64,000 nucleotides of DNA from Veillonella atypica KON (lineage in GTDB: Bacteria; Bacillota; Negativicutes; Veillonellales; Veillonellaceae), in the NCBI RefSeq assembly GCF_002959915.1, contig NZ_PPDE01000003.1, forward strand, positions 236,567 to 300,566, given 5' to 3'. Both the position numbers and the translations under genes were made by a program. The notes below the pieces were generated by a model. The model had not been told where the DNA came from. It worked only from the letters and a program-made list of their open reading frames with translations, and searched no databases. Below, in pieces: positions 27,078 through 35,206 of the stretch. Within the stretch, counting starts at the first letter, position 1. Each line of letters opens with the position of its first letter.

Positions 27078-28613
27078 ATGATACAAAATATATATCATTT
27101 ACTAGTGGAGAATTGGAGCTTTTTCTCAGGTCTATTATGGGAACATGTCGTCATAGCTTTGCTTTCCAGTATAATTGCCATTATTTTAGGATTGGTTGCG
27201 GGTATTTTACTTAACGAGTATCGTCGAGCAGTTAATCCGACCATGATGGTTATTAATTTCTTGTATACTATACCATCCATATCCATGCTGGGATTTTTGA
27301 TTCCCTTTTCAGGAATTGGGAATGCAACGGCAGTGATTGCTCTTGTGATATATGCATTATTGCCGATGGTGAGAAATACATATACTGGGTTAAGCAGTAT
27401 TGACAAGGAAATGATTGAAGCGGCTACATCACTGGGGTTATCTCATGTACAACGTTTACGATATATTGAATTGCCTTTAGCCTTTCCGGTAATCATGGTC
27501 GGTATACGAAATATGCTAGTTATGACTATAGCGCTTACTGGGGTAGCATCATTTATTGGTGCCGGAGGTCTTGGTGTAGCTATTTATCGAGGTATTACTA
27601 CAAATAATACGACTATGACTGTAGCCGGCAGTTTACTAATTGCTTTTTTAGCATTGATTATGGATGGTGTATTGGGCTTTTTTGAGAAAATCATACTATA
27701 TAGAGGGCATTGCAAACGTACTTTTAAACGTATTGGTATTATAGCCTCAATTGTGATAATTAGTGGTATTGGTGTGTTTATGTGGCCGTCGCAACAATCT
27801 GACGTAATTCATGTAGCTACAAAACCGATGACAGAACAGTTGATTTTGGGCGATATGCTGAAACTTCTTATTGAACAAGATACAGATTTAACTGTTGAAG
27901 TAACAGCCGGAGTAGGCGGAGGAACCTCCAATATTCAACCGGCCATGGAGTCCGGTCAATTCGATATCTATCCTGAATATACTGGTACCGGTTGGAATGC
28001 AGTACTAAAACGAGACACGCAATATAGTGAAAATTTATTTGATGAATTACAGCGCGCTTACGAGGATACATATCAATTTAAATGGGTCGGTATGTATGGT
28101 TTCAATAATACATATGGAATGGCTGTACGTAAGGATATTGCTAACAAATATAATTTAAAAACATATTCAGACTTAGCGAGGGTTTCGTCACAATTGATTT
28201 TAGGTGGGGAATATGATTTTTTCGGGCGCCAAGATGGGTATTCGGGATTACAGCGAGTATACGGCATGGACTTTAAAGATACGAAGGATATGGATATAGG
28301 TTTGAAATATCAGGCTATTGAAAGCGGACATGTGGATGCTATGCCTATATTTACTACTGACGGTCAGTTGAGCCATGCGTCTATTGTTGTTCTTGAGGAC
28401 GATAAACATTTATATCCGTCGTATGTTTGTGGTAATGTCGTCAGAATGGATGTGTTAAAGAAGCATCCTGAACTAGAATCGGTATTGCTGAAATTGACAA
28501 ATACGATTACGGATCAGGATATGTCATATATGAACTATGAAGTGGAATCGGAAGGACAGAAAACTCATGATGTTGCTGAGCGATACTTACGCATCAAAGG
28601 TTTGTTATACTAA
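27078..28613 (+). CDS. Osmoprotectant ABC transporter permease fused to substrate-binding domain
   Basis: 511 residues. The N-terminal half (about 1-215) is a BetT/ProW/OpuBB-like permease with about six TMs and the EAA loop EAATSLGLSHVQRLRYIELPLA. After a linking TM (about 222-238) follows an OpuAC-type periplasmic binding domain with VATKPMTEQLILGDMLKLL, AGVGGGTSNIQPAMESGQFDIYPEYTGTGW (GTSN and YPEYTGT are typical) and the terminal DMSYMNYEVE region. This fusion occurs in OpuF/choline-type systems. The matching ATPase normally sits beside it but is absent on both sides here. The ATG follows AGGGGGCTGT, a weak SD. Confidence 0.9.
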   Translation: MIQNIYHLLVENWSFFSGLLWEHVVIALLSSIIAIILGLVAGILLNEYRRAVNPTMMVINFLYTIPSISMLGFLIPFSGIGNATAVIALVIYALLPMVRNTYTGLSSIDKEMIEAATSLGLSHVQRLRYIELPLAFPVIMVGIRNMLVMTIALTGVASFIGAGGLGVAIYRGITTNNTTMTVAGSLLIAFLALIMDGVLGFFEKIILYRGHCKRTFKRIGIIASIVIISGIGVFMWPSQQSDVIHVATKPMTEQLILGDMLKLLIEQDTDLTVEVTAGVGGGTSNIQPAMESGQFDIYPEYTGTGWNAVLKRDTQYSENLFDELQRAYEDTYQFKWVGMYGFNNTYGMAVRKDIANKYNLKTYSDLARVSSQLILGGEYDFFGRQDGYSGLQRVYGMDFKDTKDMDIGLKYQAIESGHVDAMPIFTTDGQLSHASIVVLEDDKHLYPSYVCGNVVRMDVLKKHPELESVLLKLTNTITDQDMSYMNYEVESEGQKTHDVAERYLRIKGLLY

Positions 28614-28663
28614 CGTGGGTTGATAGCGGGTACATAGTATTGTATTGTGATTATAAGATTACG

Positions 28664-28692
28664 TTTACATCTATAATTAATTCCCCTATAAT
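28664..28692 (+). promoter_or_regulatory. Promoter of the enoyl-CoA hydratase-like gene
   Basis: TTTACA (28664-28669), 17-base spacer, TATAAT (28687-28692), with the start codon 56 bases downstream. Confidence 0.75.
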
Positions 28693-28747
28693 AGATATAT
28701 AATAATCGAAATTTATCGAAAATAGATTTTCATATAGGAGAACTCAT

Positions 28748-29539
28748 ATGATTTATAATACAATTCAATACGTAGTGGACAACGGCATTGGTACGTTGAC
28801 ATTTAATCGCCCTAAAGTGGCGAATGGTTTTAATATCGAAATGTGCAAGGAAATCCTTGAGGTTTTAGATAAAGCACATCATGATGAAAGTGTTCGTGCA
28901 TTGCTGATCAATGCTGAAGGCAAGGTATTCTCTGCTGGTGGCGATTTAACAGAAATGGAACGCGCTGTAAATGATGGTGATACAGAATCTTTATTTGAAA
29001 TTGTTGAGCTCGTGGCGCAGATTTCTATGGCTATGAAACGCTTACCTAAACCTGTTATCATGAGCCTTCAAGGTGCTGCAGCAGGTGCGGCGTTCAACAT
29101 GGCGTTAGCTGCGGATTTTGTGGTTGCAGCTAATAATGTACGCTTTATTCAAGCCTTCGTAAACGTAGGTCTTGCTCCAGATGCAGGTGGTTTGTTCTTG
29201 TTAACTCGATCTATTGGTATGAACCGTGCTATGCATATCGTTATGACTGGCGAAGCGGTTTCCGCTGAAAAAGGTAAAGAACTTGGTTTTGTATATAAAG
29301 TTTGTGAACCAGAGGATTTAGAGACTGCTACAAGACGCCTAGTTGAAAAATTAGCAAAAGGCCCTGCAAAATCGTACCGCGTTATGAAGGAAATGATGTG
29401 GAATAGCTTCTTATCTGGCTGGGAAGAGTACAAGAAGTTTGAAGTAGAAAATCAATGTGAATTAGGTCTTTCTGAAGATTTCAAAGAAGGTGTTCTTGCC
29501 TTTACAGAACGCCGTCGTCCTAAATTTGGCCAAAAGTAA
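28748..29539 (+). CDS. Enoyl-CoA hydratase/isomerase family protein
   Basis: 263-residue crotonase-fold protein. FNRPKVANGFNIEMCKEILEVL marks the N-terminus; the CoA-binding/oxyanion segment is EGKVFSAGGDLTEME (about 56-70) and the second oxyanion region is LQGAAAGAAFNMALAADFVVA (about 102-122). DAGGLFLLTRSIG follows; the catalytic glutamates of true enoyl-CoA hydratases (positions near VNVGLAPDAGG) are not both obvious, so hydratase versus isomerase/other is open. AGGAGAAC precedes the ATG. No beta-oxidation genes lie nearby; a monocistronic unit with its own promoter and terminator. Confidence 0.85.
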   Translation: MIYNTIQYVVDNGIGTLTFNRPKVANGFNIEMCKEILEVLDKAHHDESVRALLINAEGKVFSAGGDLTEMERAVNDGDTESLFEIVELVAQISMAMKRLPKPVIMSLQGAAAGAAFNMALAADFVVAANNVRFIQAFVNVGLAPDAGGLFLLTRSIGMNRAMHIVMTGEAVSAEKGKELGFVYKVCEPEDLETATRRLVEKLAKGPAKSYRVMKEMMWNSFLSGWEEYKKFEVENQCELGLSEDFKEGVLAFTERRRPKFGQK

Positions 29540-29602
29540 GACTGTTTTGTAATAAGATGTGCTAAATAGTATGTAAATTAGAACTACATACTCATATCAT
29601 TA

Positions 29603-29643
29603 GAACCGATGTGACTCATATAGTGTGTTACATCGGTTTTCCT
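29603..29643 (+). terminator. Intrinsic terminator upstream of pgl
   Basis: AACCGATGT (29604-29612) pairs with ACATCGGTT (29630-29638), with additional pairing inside the loop, then TTTTCC. It terminates the enoyl-CoA hydratase-like transcript. Confidence 0.85.
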
Positions 29644-29652
29644 TTTCATACA

Positions 29653-29681
29653 TTGACAAAACGTATATAATAGAACTATTA
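29653..29681 (+). promoter_or_regulatory. Probable pgl promoter region
   Basis: A consensus TTGACA lies at 29653-29658. At 17 bases the -10 would be the weak CTATTA (29676-29681); a better TATAAT at 29666-29671 has only a TTTTCA at the proper -35 distance. One of the two is likely used; start site uncertain. Confidence 0.45.
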
Positions 29682-29707
29682 AGATAGTTTTAGGAGGTCC
29701 ATATTTT

Positions 29708-30463
29708 ATGGCTCAAGATACAATTAAATGTTATGATACCCCTAGTGATGTGGTCGCTGCATTGGCGGAGGATTTTATTGCTTTCACCAATGAAGAAATC
29801 AGCCGCACCGAAACATGCATTGTAGGTATCACTGGAGGCACAGTCATCAATGGTTTGTTAGAGACGTTGAACTCTGCTGAGTACATTGAGCGTGTTAACT
29901 GGGAACGGATATTTTTTGTCTGGACTGATGAGCGATTTTTGCCTCAGTCTCATGAAGATAATTATTTCAACCGTGTAAAACCATATCTGCTTTGTAAGGC
30001 GAAGGGGGCGGCCCATTTCTTTCCTATTAACACCAATTCGAAAACTGTTATAGAGGCAGCTGACGAGTACGAGAAAGAAATAGGCAATGTTCTTAAAGCT
30101 TGTAAAAAATCTGGCCTGGATTTAGCAATCCTAGATCTTGGTGAGGATGGTCATACAGCAGGACTTTTTGCGGGTTCTCATGCACTGCGTATAGCAGATC
30201 GCAACGTTGTGCCCGTTGAGGATGGCAAGGTGTGGGAACGCATTTCCATGACCTTCTCGTTTTTGGCAAAAACAGATGTCCTTTGGTTCACTGTGACTGG
30301 TGAAAGTAAACGGACTGCCCTTACAAAGGTTTTGTACCAACGTGAGGATTATGAAGATACATCATGGGATAAACGTATCGGTCGTGTACTGCCAGGTGCA
30401 GTGCTTTCACAAGAACCTATGACATGGTATGTGGACAAAGATGCGTATAATGATGTACACTGA
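29708..30463 (+). CDS. pgl: 6-phosphogluconolactonase
   Basis: DevB/SOL-type lactonase of the oxidative pentose phosphate pathway, hydrolysing 6-phosphogluconolactone. 251 residues with GITGGTVINGL (the sugar-phosphate binding loop, usually SGGSTP), FFVWTDERFLPQSHEDNYF (the W-x-DER signature) and LDLGEDGHTAGLFAGS (GxDGHTASLFPG consensus). The GGxT loop deviates slightly. Preceded by TTAGGAGG. No zwf or gnd gene is in the window, so the pathway context is not visible here. Confidence 0.88.
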   Translation: MAQDTIKCYDTPSDVVAALAEDFIAFTNEEISRTETCIVGITGGTVINGLLETLNSAEYIERVNWERIFFVWTDERFLPQSHEDNYFNRVKPYLLCKAKGAAHFFPINTNSKTVIEAADEYEKEIGNVLKACKKSGLDLAILDLGEDGHTAGLFAGSHALRIADRNVVPVEDGKVWERISMTFSFLAKTDVLWFTVTGESKRTALTKVLYQREDYEDTSWDKRIGRVLPGAVLSQEPMTWYVDKDAYNDVH

Positions 30464-30499
30464 TTGGTGTAGTATTAAGTAAATATAAAGGAGATACAA

Positions 30500-30742
30500 A
30501 TGGGGTCTATAGGAACACCTGAATTAATAGTTATTTTAGTGATTGCTCTAGTTATCTTCGGACCTGGTAAATTACCTGAAGTGGGTAAAGCGATTGGTAA
30601 GGGTATCAATGAATTTAAAGATGCTCTTTCCGGCCCAAAGAAAGCTGTCGATGAAACAAAGGAAGCCGTTAAATCTGCTACCACTATCGATGTGACAGCT
30701 GGGGCTAAAAATGATGAAAAACATAAGGAAGCTAATGATTAG
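30500..30742 (+). CDS. tatA: Sec-independent translocase subunit TatA
   Basis: 80 residues: a short N-terminus, one TM (about 8-23, [20 protein letters not shown]) containing the FGPGKLPE hinge motif, an amphipathic helix ([15 protein letters not shown]) and a charged tail. It forms the pore of the twin-arginine translocon for folded proteins. tatC is not adjacent. Next comes a heavy-metal-associated protein eleven bases later. Confidence 0.93.
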   Translation: MGSIGTPELIVILVIALVIFGPGKLPEVGKAIGKGINEFKDALSGPKKAVDETKEAVKSATTIDVTAGAKNDEKHKEAND

Positions 30743-30753
30743 GAGGTATTATT

Positions 30754-31062
30754 ATGTGCAAAGATTGCGGTTGTGGTGAAGATAATGGCGTTGTAACAAA
30801 GGTATTCACTGTACCTGGTATGATGTGTAATAATTGTAAGGAAACAGTAGAAGGTGCTACATTAGGCCTAGAAGGCGTACTTAGCTCCGAAGTTGATTTG
30901 CCAAATAAAACGGCTACTGTATCTTTTGATCCAGCAAAGGTATCTGTTGAAACGATTACAACAGCTATTGAACGAACTGGATTTGATGTAGAGTCCGTGG
31001 TTGATGGTGTTCGTGAACATAGCCATGGTTTACTAGGTACGATTAAACGTCTCTTTAAATAA
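30754..31062 (+). CDS. Heavy-metal-associated (HMA) domain protein with Cys-rich N-terminus
   Basis: 102 residues. A short MCKDCGCGEDNG leader precedes a ferredoxin-like HMA domain (about 14-85) with the metal-binding MMCNNC motif in the usual GMxCxxC place, as in copper chaperones and P-type ATPase N-domains. The extra N-terminal CxxCxC (C2, C5, C7) and late histidine pair (EHSHG) could add metal ligands. No metal ATPase is adjacent. It shares a transcript with tatA. Confidence 0.88.
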   Translation: MCKDCGCGEDNGVVTKVFTVPGMMCNNCKETVEGATLGLEGVLSSEVDLPNKTATVSFDPAKVSVETITTAIERTGFDVESVVDGVREHSHGLLGTIKRLFK

Positions 31063-31073
31063 TCGAATTCATA

Positions 31074-31111
31074 GAGCTGTATTGAAACATCGTTTCGATA
31101 CAGCCCTTTTT
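31074..31111 (+). terminator. Intrinsic terminator after the HMA gene
   Basis: GAGCTGTATTGAAAC (31074-31088) pairs with GTTTCGATACAGCCC (one or two mismatches or G-T pairs) across ATC, then TTTTTG. Confidence 0.88.
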
Positions 31112-31129
31112 GTATTGTGAGGTGATGAG

Positions 31130-31573
31130 ATGATACGCAAGTTTGATTCGGAAAATTTTAAATGGGATGGCGTCGATACCTTGGTGTATAAACAAGATGG
31201 TAGTCCTTTTAAGGATGTAACACGACAAGTGTTATATGATGGGGCTTATGATATTCCCTGCCAATTCCGTTATTTTGAATGTTTGCCCGGGGGCTACTCT
31301 ACGTTAGAGTATCATGAGCATACACATATGGTTATGATTGGCCGCGGTAAGGGGCAACTTTTACTAGGTGATGAAATTTATGATGTAGCACAAGGGGACT
31401 TTATTGAAATCCCAGGCAATACAATTCATCAATTTAGAGCTAATAAGGGCGACTATATAGGATTTTTCTGTCTTGTCAATAAAGACCGAGATAAGGTTAA
31501 ATTATTGACTGATGAACAAATGGAAACATTGCGTCAAAATCCTAAGATTAAGGAATTTTTGGAGGGATTATGA
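31130..31573 (+). CDS. Cupin domain protein
   Basis: 147 residues with a single conserved beta-barrel cupin. Metal-binding motif 1 is EYHEHTHMVMIGRGKGQLLLG (about 60-80: HEHxH with downstream G) and motif 2 is PGNTIHQFRAN (about 95-105). RYFECLPGGYSTLE precedes motif 1. Substrate is unknown. The ATG follows TGAGGTGATGAG; the gene overlaps the DASS carrier by four bases, so the two are coupled and may handle the same organic acid. Confidence 0.88.
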   Translation: MIRKFDSENFKWDGVDTLVYKQDGSPFKDVTRQVLYDGAYDIPCQFRYFECLPGGYSTLEYHEHTHMVMIGRGKGQLLLGDEIYDVAQGDFIEIPGNTIHQFRANKGDYIGFFCLVNKDRDKVKLLTDEQMETLRQNPKIKEFLEGL

Positions 31574-32973
31574 GTACATGGACACGAGCGGCCTTAACCG
31601 TTTTAGTAGGCCTGATTATTTGGTTTTTGCCTCATACAGAGGCGATTAAGCCCGAAGGTTGGCATTTGTTGGCTATCTTTACGGCTACGATTGTTGGCTT
31701 TATTTTACGACCTTGGCCGACGGGCATTATGGCACTCTTTGGCATTGTTGCTGCTGTGGCAACGAGCTCTATTACGATGGTGCAAGCTTTGGGTGGCTAT
31801 GCAGAGGCTAATGTGTGGCTTATCGTAGCAGCCGTATTCTTTTCTAGAGGTATTATTAATTCCGGCCTCGGTAAGCGCATTGCATACACATTAATTCGTG
31901 CCTTTGGTACAAGTTCTCTGAAATTAGCCTATGCCTTAGCTTGTACGGATTTGATTATCTCTCCAGCCACGCCATCTAATACGGCGCGTGGGGGCGGTAT
32001 CATTTTTCCAATCGTCCAAAATATTTCCCTTGCCTTTGACTCTGAGCCTCATGGCAATACAGCACGTCGCATAGGGGCGTACTTGATGACGACGGCCCAT
32101 ACCATCAATACAATTACAGTAACAATCTTTTTAACTGCTTGTAGCGGTAACCTATTGATCACATCCTTAGGTGCAAAATTATTTGGTTATGATATTTCTT
32201 GGTGGGAATGGTTCCAAGCGGGTGTCATTCCTGGTGTTATTTGTATGATTTTGATGCCATGGTTTATCTATAAAATCTATCCGCCAGAAATCAAAGAAAC
32301 ACCAGAGGCAGCTGAGATGGCACAAAAGGAATTAAATGCACTTGGGCCAATTACGAAATCTGAAATTTCTGTGGCTATTATCTTTATCCTGTGTATTTTG
32401 CTTTGGGCTACGGCGATTTGGACAAAGTTACATCCTACAGTAGTTGCTATGATGGGTGTTCTTGCTTGTGTTGTAACTGGCTCCCTTACATGGGAAGACA
32501 TATTAGGTGAACGCACCGGTTGGGATATCCTCATTTGGATGGGGACCCTCGTTGGTATGGCTGGCCTTCTTGGTAAACTTGGTGTAGTGGCTGTGTTTGC
32601 TAATTTTGTAAGTCAACATCTCGTAGGTATCGATTGGTTCTGGGCATCCTTTATCATCTCTGCAACCTTCGTATACTCTCAATACTTCTTTGCTAGTGGT
32701 ACGGCGCGTATTACCGCATTATTCTCCGCCTTTGCAGCCATTTTGGTTGCCATGGGTGCGCCGATTCCATTTACCATCTTGCTCTTTGGTTTGATGAATA
32801 GCCCTGGCTGTACATTAACGCATTATAGCTCTGGTGTAACACCAATCTTCTTTGGTGCAGGCTATGTACCTCAAGGGACTTGGTGGCGCGTAGGTCTTGC
32901 TATTTCTGTAGTAAGTTTTATGATTCACTTCTGGGCTGGTACATTTGGTATGTGGCTGTTCGGTATTTTATAA
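31570..32973 (+). CDS. DASS family anion (dicarboxylate/citrate type) carrier
   Basis: 467 residues with about twelve or more hydrophobic segments. DASS signatures include ISPATPSNTARGGGIIFPIV (the SNT motif near residues 133-152) and a second re-entrant-like SGTARITALFSAF. The set resembles CitT/YflS/SodiT1-type plant plastid 2-oxoglutarate/malate translocators. Possible substrates are malate, 2-oxoglutarate, citrate or tartrate; lactate- and organic-acid-based metabolism of Veillonella fits. Overlaps the cupin gene (ATGA). Confidence 0.9.
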   Translation: MSTWTRAALTVLVGLIIWFLPHTEAIKPEGWHLLAIFTATIVGFILRPWPTGIMALFGIVAAVATSSITMVQALGGYAEANVWLIVAAVFFSRGIINSGLGKRIAYTLIRAFGTSSLKLAYALACTDLIISPATPSNTARGGGIIFPIVQNISLAFDSEPHGNTARRIGAYLMTTAHTINTITVTIFLTACSGNLLITSLGAKLFGYDISWWEWFQAGVIPGVICMILMPWFIYKIYPPEIKETPEAAEMAQKELNALGPITKSEISVAIIFILCILLWATAIWTKLHPTVVAMMGVLACVVTGSLTWEDILGERTGWDILIWMGTLVGMAGLLGKLGVVAVFANFVSQHLVGIDWFWASFIISATFVYSQYFFASGTARITALFSAFAAILVAMGAPIPFTILLFGLMNSPGCTLTHYSSGVTPIFFGAGYVPQGTWWRVGLAISVVSFMIHFWAGTFGMWLFGIL

Positions 32974-32978
32974 TATAT

Positions 32979-33006
32979 AAATCCCTCGCTACGGCGGGGG
33001 ATTTTT
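32979..33006 (+). terminator. Intrinsic terminator after the cupin-DASS operon
   Basis: AAATCCCTCGC and GGCGGGGGATTT form a stem with a short loop, followed by TTTTTG (stem 32979-33003). The CCCTCG arm repeats the sequence of the terminator at 22196. Confidence 0.88.
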
Positions 33007-33100
33007 GTATATCCAATATTGGTGCATAAACATATATGGGCATAGCTATTGGGTATGGTGAACTTCATAAAAAAAATATAATAAATCTATAGAATATTTA

Positions 33101-33129
33101 TTGCATGACACTATAGAACGTGTTATTAT
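33101..33129 (+). promoter_or_regulatory. Promoter of the 43-residue membrane protein
   Basis: TTGCAT (33101-33106), 17-base spacer, TATTAT (33124-33129), 34 bases before the start codon. Confidence 0.6.
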
Positions 33130-33163
33130 AGGTTTATCGTTACAGATTATTTTAGGAGGAAAC

Positions 33164-33295
33164 ATGTTCGGTTTAGTCATTAGCTTGTTGATTATCGCGC
33201 TGGTCGTGATTATTAAAAACATTCGAATTATGAACAACAACTTAACACGTTTTTGTCTTAAAAGTTCCGCGAATGGTTTAATATACAATCAATAA
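33164..33295 (+). CDS. 43-residue single-TM small protein
   Basis: The open frame extends upstream to 33101, but AGGAGGA (33154-33160) fixes the start at ATG 33164, giving MFGLVISLLIIALVVIIKN and a further 24 residues. One hydrophobic segment (about 2-18) is followed by a basic, cytoplasm-preferring tail (KNIRIMNNNLTRFCLK). A consensus-like promoter and strong SD argue that it is translated. No family is recognised. It lies just before the ilvD leader. Confidence 0.6.
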   Translation: MFGLVISLLIIALVVIIKNIRIMNNNLTRFCLKSSANGLIYNQ

Positions 33296-33298
33296 GAT

Positions 33299-33327
33299 TT
33301 GACTATAGTGTTTCTTATTTGTATGTA
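33299..33327 (+). promoter_or_regulatory. Possible promoter of the ilv operon
   Basis: TTGACT (33299-33304), 17-base spacer, TATGTA (33322-33327). The -10 is weak. Transcription from here would read through the hairpin-T8 element at 33404. Confidence 0.4.
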
Positions 33328-33403
33328 TTCCATGGGGTACATAGGTTTTTATGTATGTATTTAGGAATTCTGTAAACAAAAGGAATATCATTTGTAAACT
33401 TTT

Positions 33404-33433
33404 AAGACGGTTCTTTGGAATCGTCTTTTTTTT
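33404..33433 (+). terminator. Leader terminator (candidate attenuator) upstream of ilvD
   Basis: AAGACGGTTC pairs with GAATCGTCTT across a TTTG loop (10 bp, one G-T), directly followed by eight T residues (33426-33433). It stands 56 bases before the ilvD ATG with no complete large gene between it and the upstream possible promoter, which is the layout of a transcription attenuator. AAAGGA at 33379-33384 could pair with TTCTTT (33411-33416) as an antiterminator. Alternatively it simply terminates the small upstream gene. Confidence 0.65.
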
Positions 33434-33488
33434 GTTCAGTGTGAAAGCCGTCCAAGTGGATACTTTCAAAAGAAGTGAGGAGAATATC

Positions 33489-35159
33489 ATGAGTTGTAGA
33501 AGTGACAATTTAAAAACAGGCGTAGCACGTGCACCACACAGATCTTTATTAAAAGCACTCGGTTTCGTAGACGAAGAATTAGGTAGACCGGTCATTGGTA
33601 TTGCCAATTCCTTCAATGAAATCATTCCTGGTCATGTGGGCTTGAAAAATATTGTACAAGCCGTAAAAGACGGTATCCGCAACGCAGGTGGTGTACCAAT
33701 CGAATTCAATACAATCGGTATTTGCGATGGTCTTGCTATGAACCACATCGGTATGAAATACTCCTTGGTAACTCGTAATATCATCGCTGATTCCATCGAA
33801 GCAACAGCTATGGCAACACCATTTGATGCTATGGTATTCATTCCAAACTGCGATAAAGTAGTACCTGGTATGTTGATTGCTGCAGCTCGTCTAAACATTC
33901 CATCCGTATTCGTATCCGGTGGTGCTATGCTTGCAGGCGTACACAATGGCAAAAAAATCGGTTTGTCCGACGTATTCGAAGCAGTAGGTAAACATCAAAC
34001 TGGTGAAATGGGTGATGCTGAGTTAGCTGAAATCGAAAATACCGCATGTCCTACATGTGGTTCTTGCTCTGGTATGTACACAGCTAATACAATGAACTGC
34101 TTAACAGAAGCTCTTGGTATGGGCCTTCCTGGTAATGGTACAATTCCAGCAGTATACTCTGAACGTTTACGTCTTGCTAAATTAGCAGGTATGCAAGCAG
34201 TAGAGGTATTGAAAGCAAACCTTCGTCCTAAAGACATTATGACACGCGAAGCCTTTGAAAATGCAGTAGCTCTAGATATGGCTTTGGGTGGTTCCTCTAA
34301 TACAGCACTTCATTTGCCAGCTATCGCTCACGAAGCAGGTGTACCATTGTCCTTGGACGACTTCGATCGCATTGCACAAAACACACCTCAATTGTCCAAA
34401 CTTTCTCCATCTGGTAAATACTTCATCGAAGATTTGTATGCTGCAGGCGGCGTATCTGCTGTGTTGAAACGTTTAGCAGAAAATGGTCGTTTGCATACAG
34501 ATTGCAAAACTGTAGCTCTTAAAACACAAGGTGAAATTGCAACAGCAGCTCATGTTGTGGATGAAGATGTTATCCATCCATGGAATAATCCTGTTCATGA
34601 AACAGGTGGTATTGCGGTTCTTAAAGGTAACCTTGCTGTAGACGGTTCCGTTGTAAAAGCAGGTGCCGTAGATGATGATATGCTCGTTCACTCTGGCCCA
34701 GCAAAGGTATTCAACAGCGAAGAAGAAGCTGTTGAAGCTATTACAGGCGGTAAAATCGTAAAAGGTGATGTGGTAGTTATCCGTTACGAAGGCCCTAAAG
34801 GTGGCCCTGGCATGCGCGAAATGTTGACACCAACATCTATGATCGCTGGTATGGGTCTTGATAAAGACGTAGCATTGTTGACTGACGGTCGTTTCTCTGG
34901 TGCTACTCGTGGTGCATCCATTGGTCACGTATCTCCAGAAGCAGCAGCTGGTGGTACAATCGCCGTTGTTGAAGATGGTGATATCATCAACATCGATATT
35001 CCAAACGGCAAATTGGAATTAGCTGTATCTGACGATGAAATCGCTCGCCGTAAAGCAGCATTGAAACCATTTAAATCCAATGTAACTGGTTACCTTAAAA
35101 AATACGCCCTTCACGTATCCTCTGCAGCACAAGGTGCTATTGAAGTATTTGAAGACTAA
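33489..35159 (+). CDS. ilvD: Dihydroxy-acid dehydratase
   Basis: Dehydrates 2,3-dihydroxy-isovalerate and -methylvalerate in valine/isoleucine synthesis. The frame is open from 33351 but that extension crosses the leader terminator; GTGAGGAG before ATG 33489 sets the start (556 residues, normal). Iron-sulfur cysteines are seen in [23 protein letters not shown] and [20 protein letters not shown]-terminal [23 protein letters not shown] is the second ILVD/EDD signature. First gene of the ilv operon. Confidence 0.96.
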   Translation: MSCRSDNLKTGVARAPHRSLLKALGFVDEELGRPVIGIANSFNEIIPGHVGLKNIVQAVKDGIRNAGGVPIEFNTIGICDGLAMNHIGMKYSLVTRNIIADSIEATAMATPFDAMVFIPNCDKVVPGMLIAAARLNIPSVFVSGGAMLAGVHNGKKIGLSDVFEAVGKHQTGEMGDAELAEIENTACPTCGSCSGMYTANTMNCLTEALGMGLPGNGTIPAVYSERLRLAKLAGMQAVEVLKANLRPKDIMTREAFENAVALDMALGGSSNTALHLPAIAHEAGVPLSLDDFDRIAQNTPQLSKLSPSGKYFIEDLYAAGGVSAVLKRLAENGRLHTDCKTVALKTQGEIATAAHVVDEDVIHPWNNPVHETGGIAVLKGNLAVDGSVVKAGAVDDDMLVHSGPAKVFNSEEEAVEAITGGKIVKGDVVVIRYEGPKGGPGMREMLTPTSMIAGMGLDKDVALLTDGRFSGATRGASIGHVSPEAAAGGTIAVVEDGDIINIDIPNGKLELAVSDDEIARRKAALKPFKSNVTGYLKKYALHVSSAAQGAIEVFED

Positions 35160-35206
35160 TCTTAATAGTAATATATTTTATACCAATCTTTAATAAAGGA
35201 GTATTA

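Noticed and set aside
27868..28267. Minus-strand ORFs inside the osmoprotectant transporter gene
   Set aside because: Shadows of a conserved coding frame.
33351..33488. 46-codon N-terminal extension of IlvD
   Set aside because: It crosses a hairpin-T8 terminator and lies upstream of a good SD for ATG 33489; the shorter protein has the normal family length.
33296..33488. T-box riboswitch before ilvD
   Set aside because: Neither the conserved T-box core nor a specifier-loop arrangement is visible; only the terminator is present.
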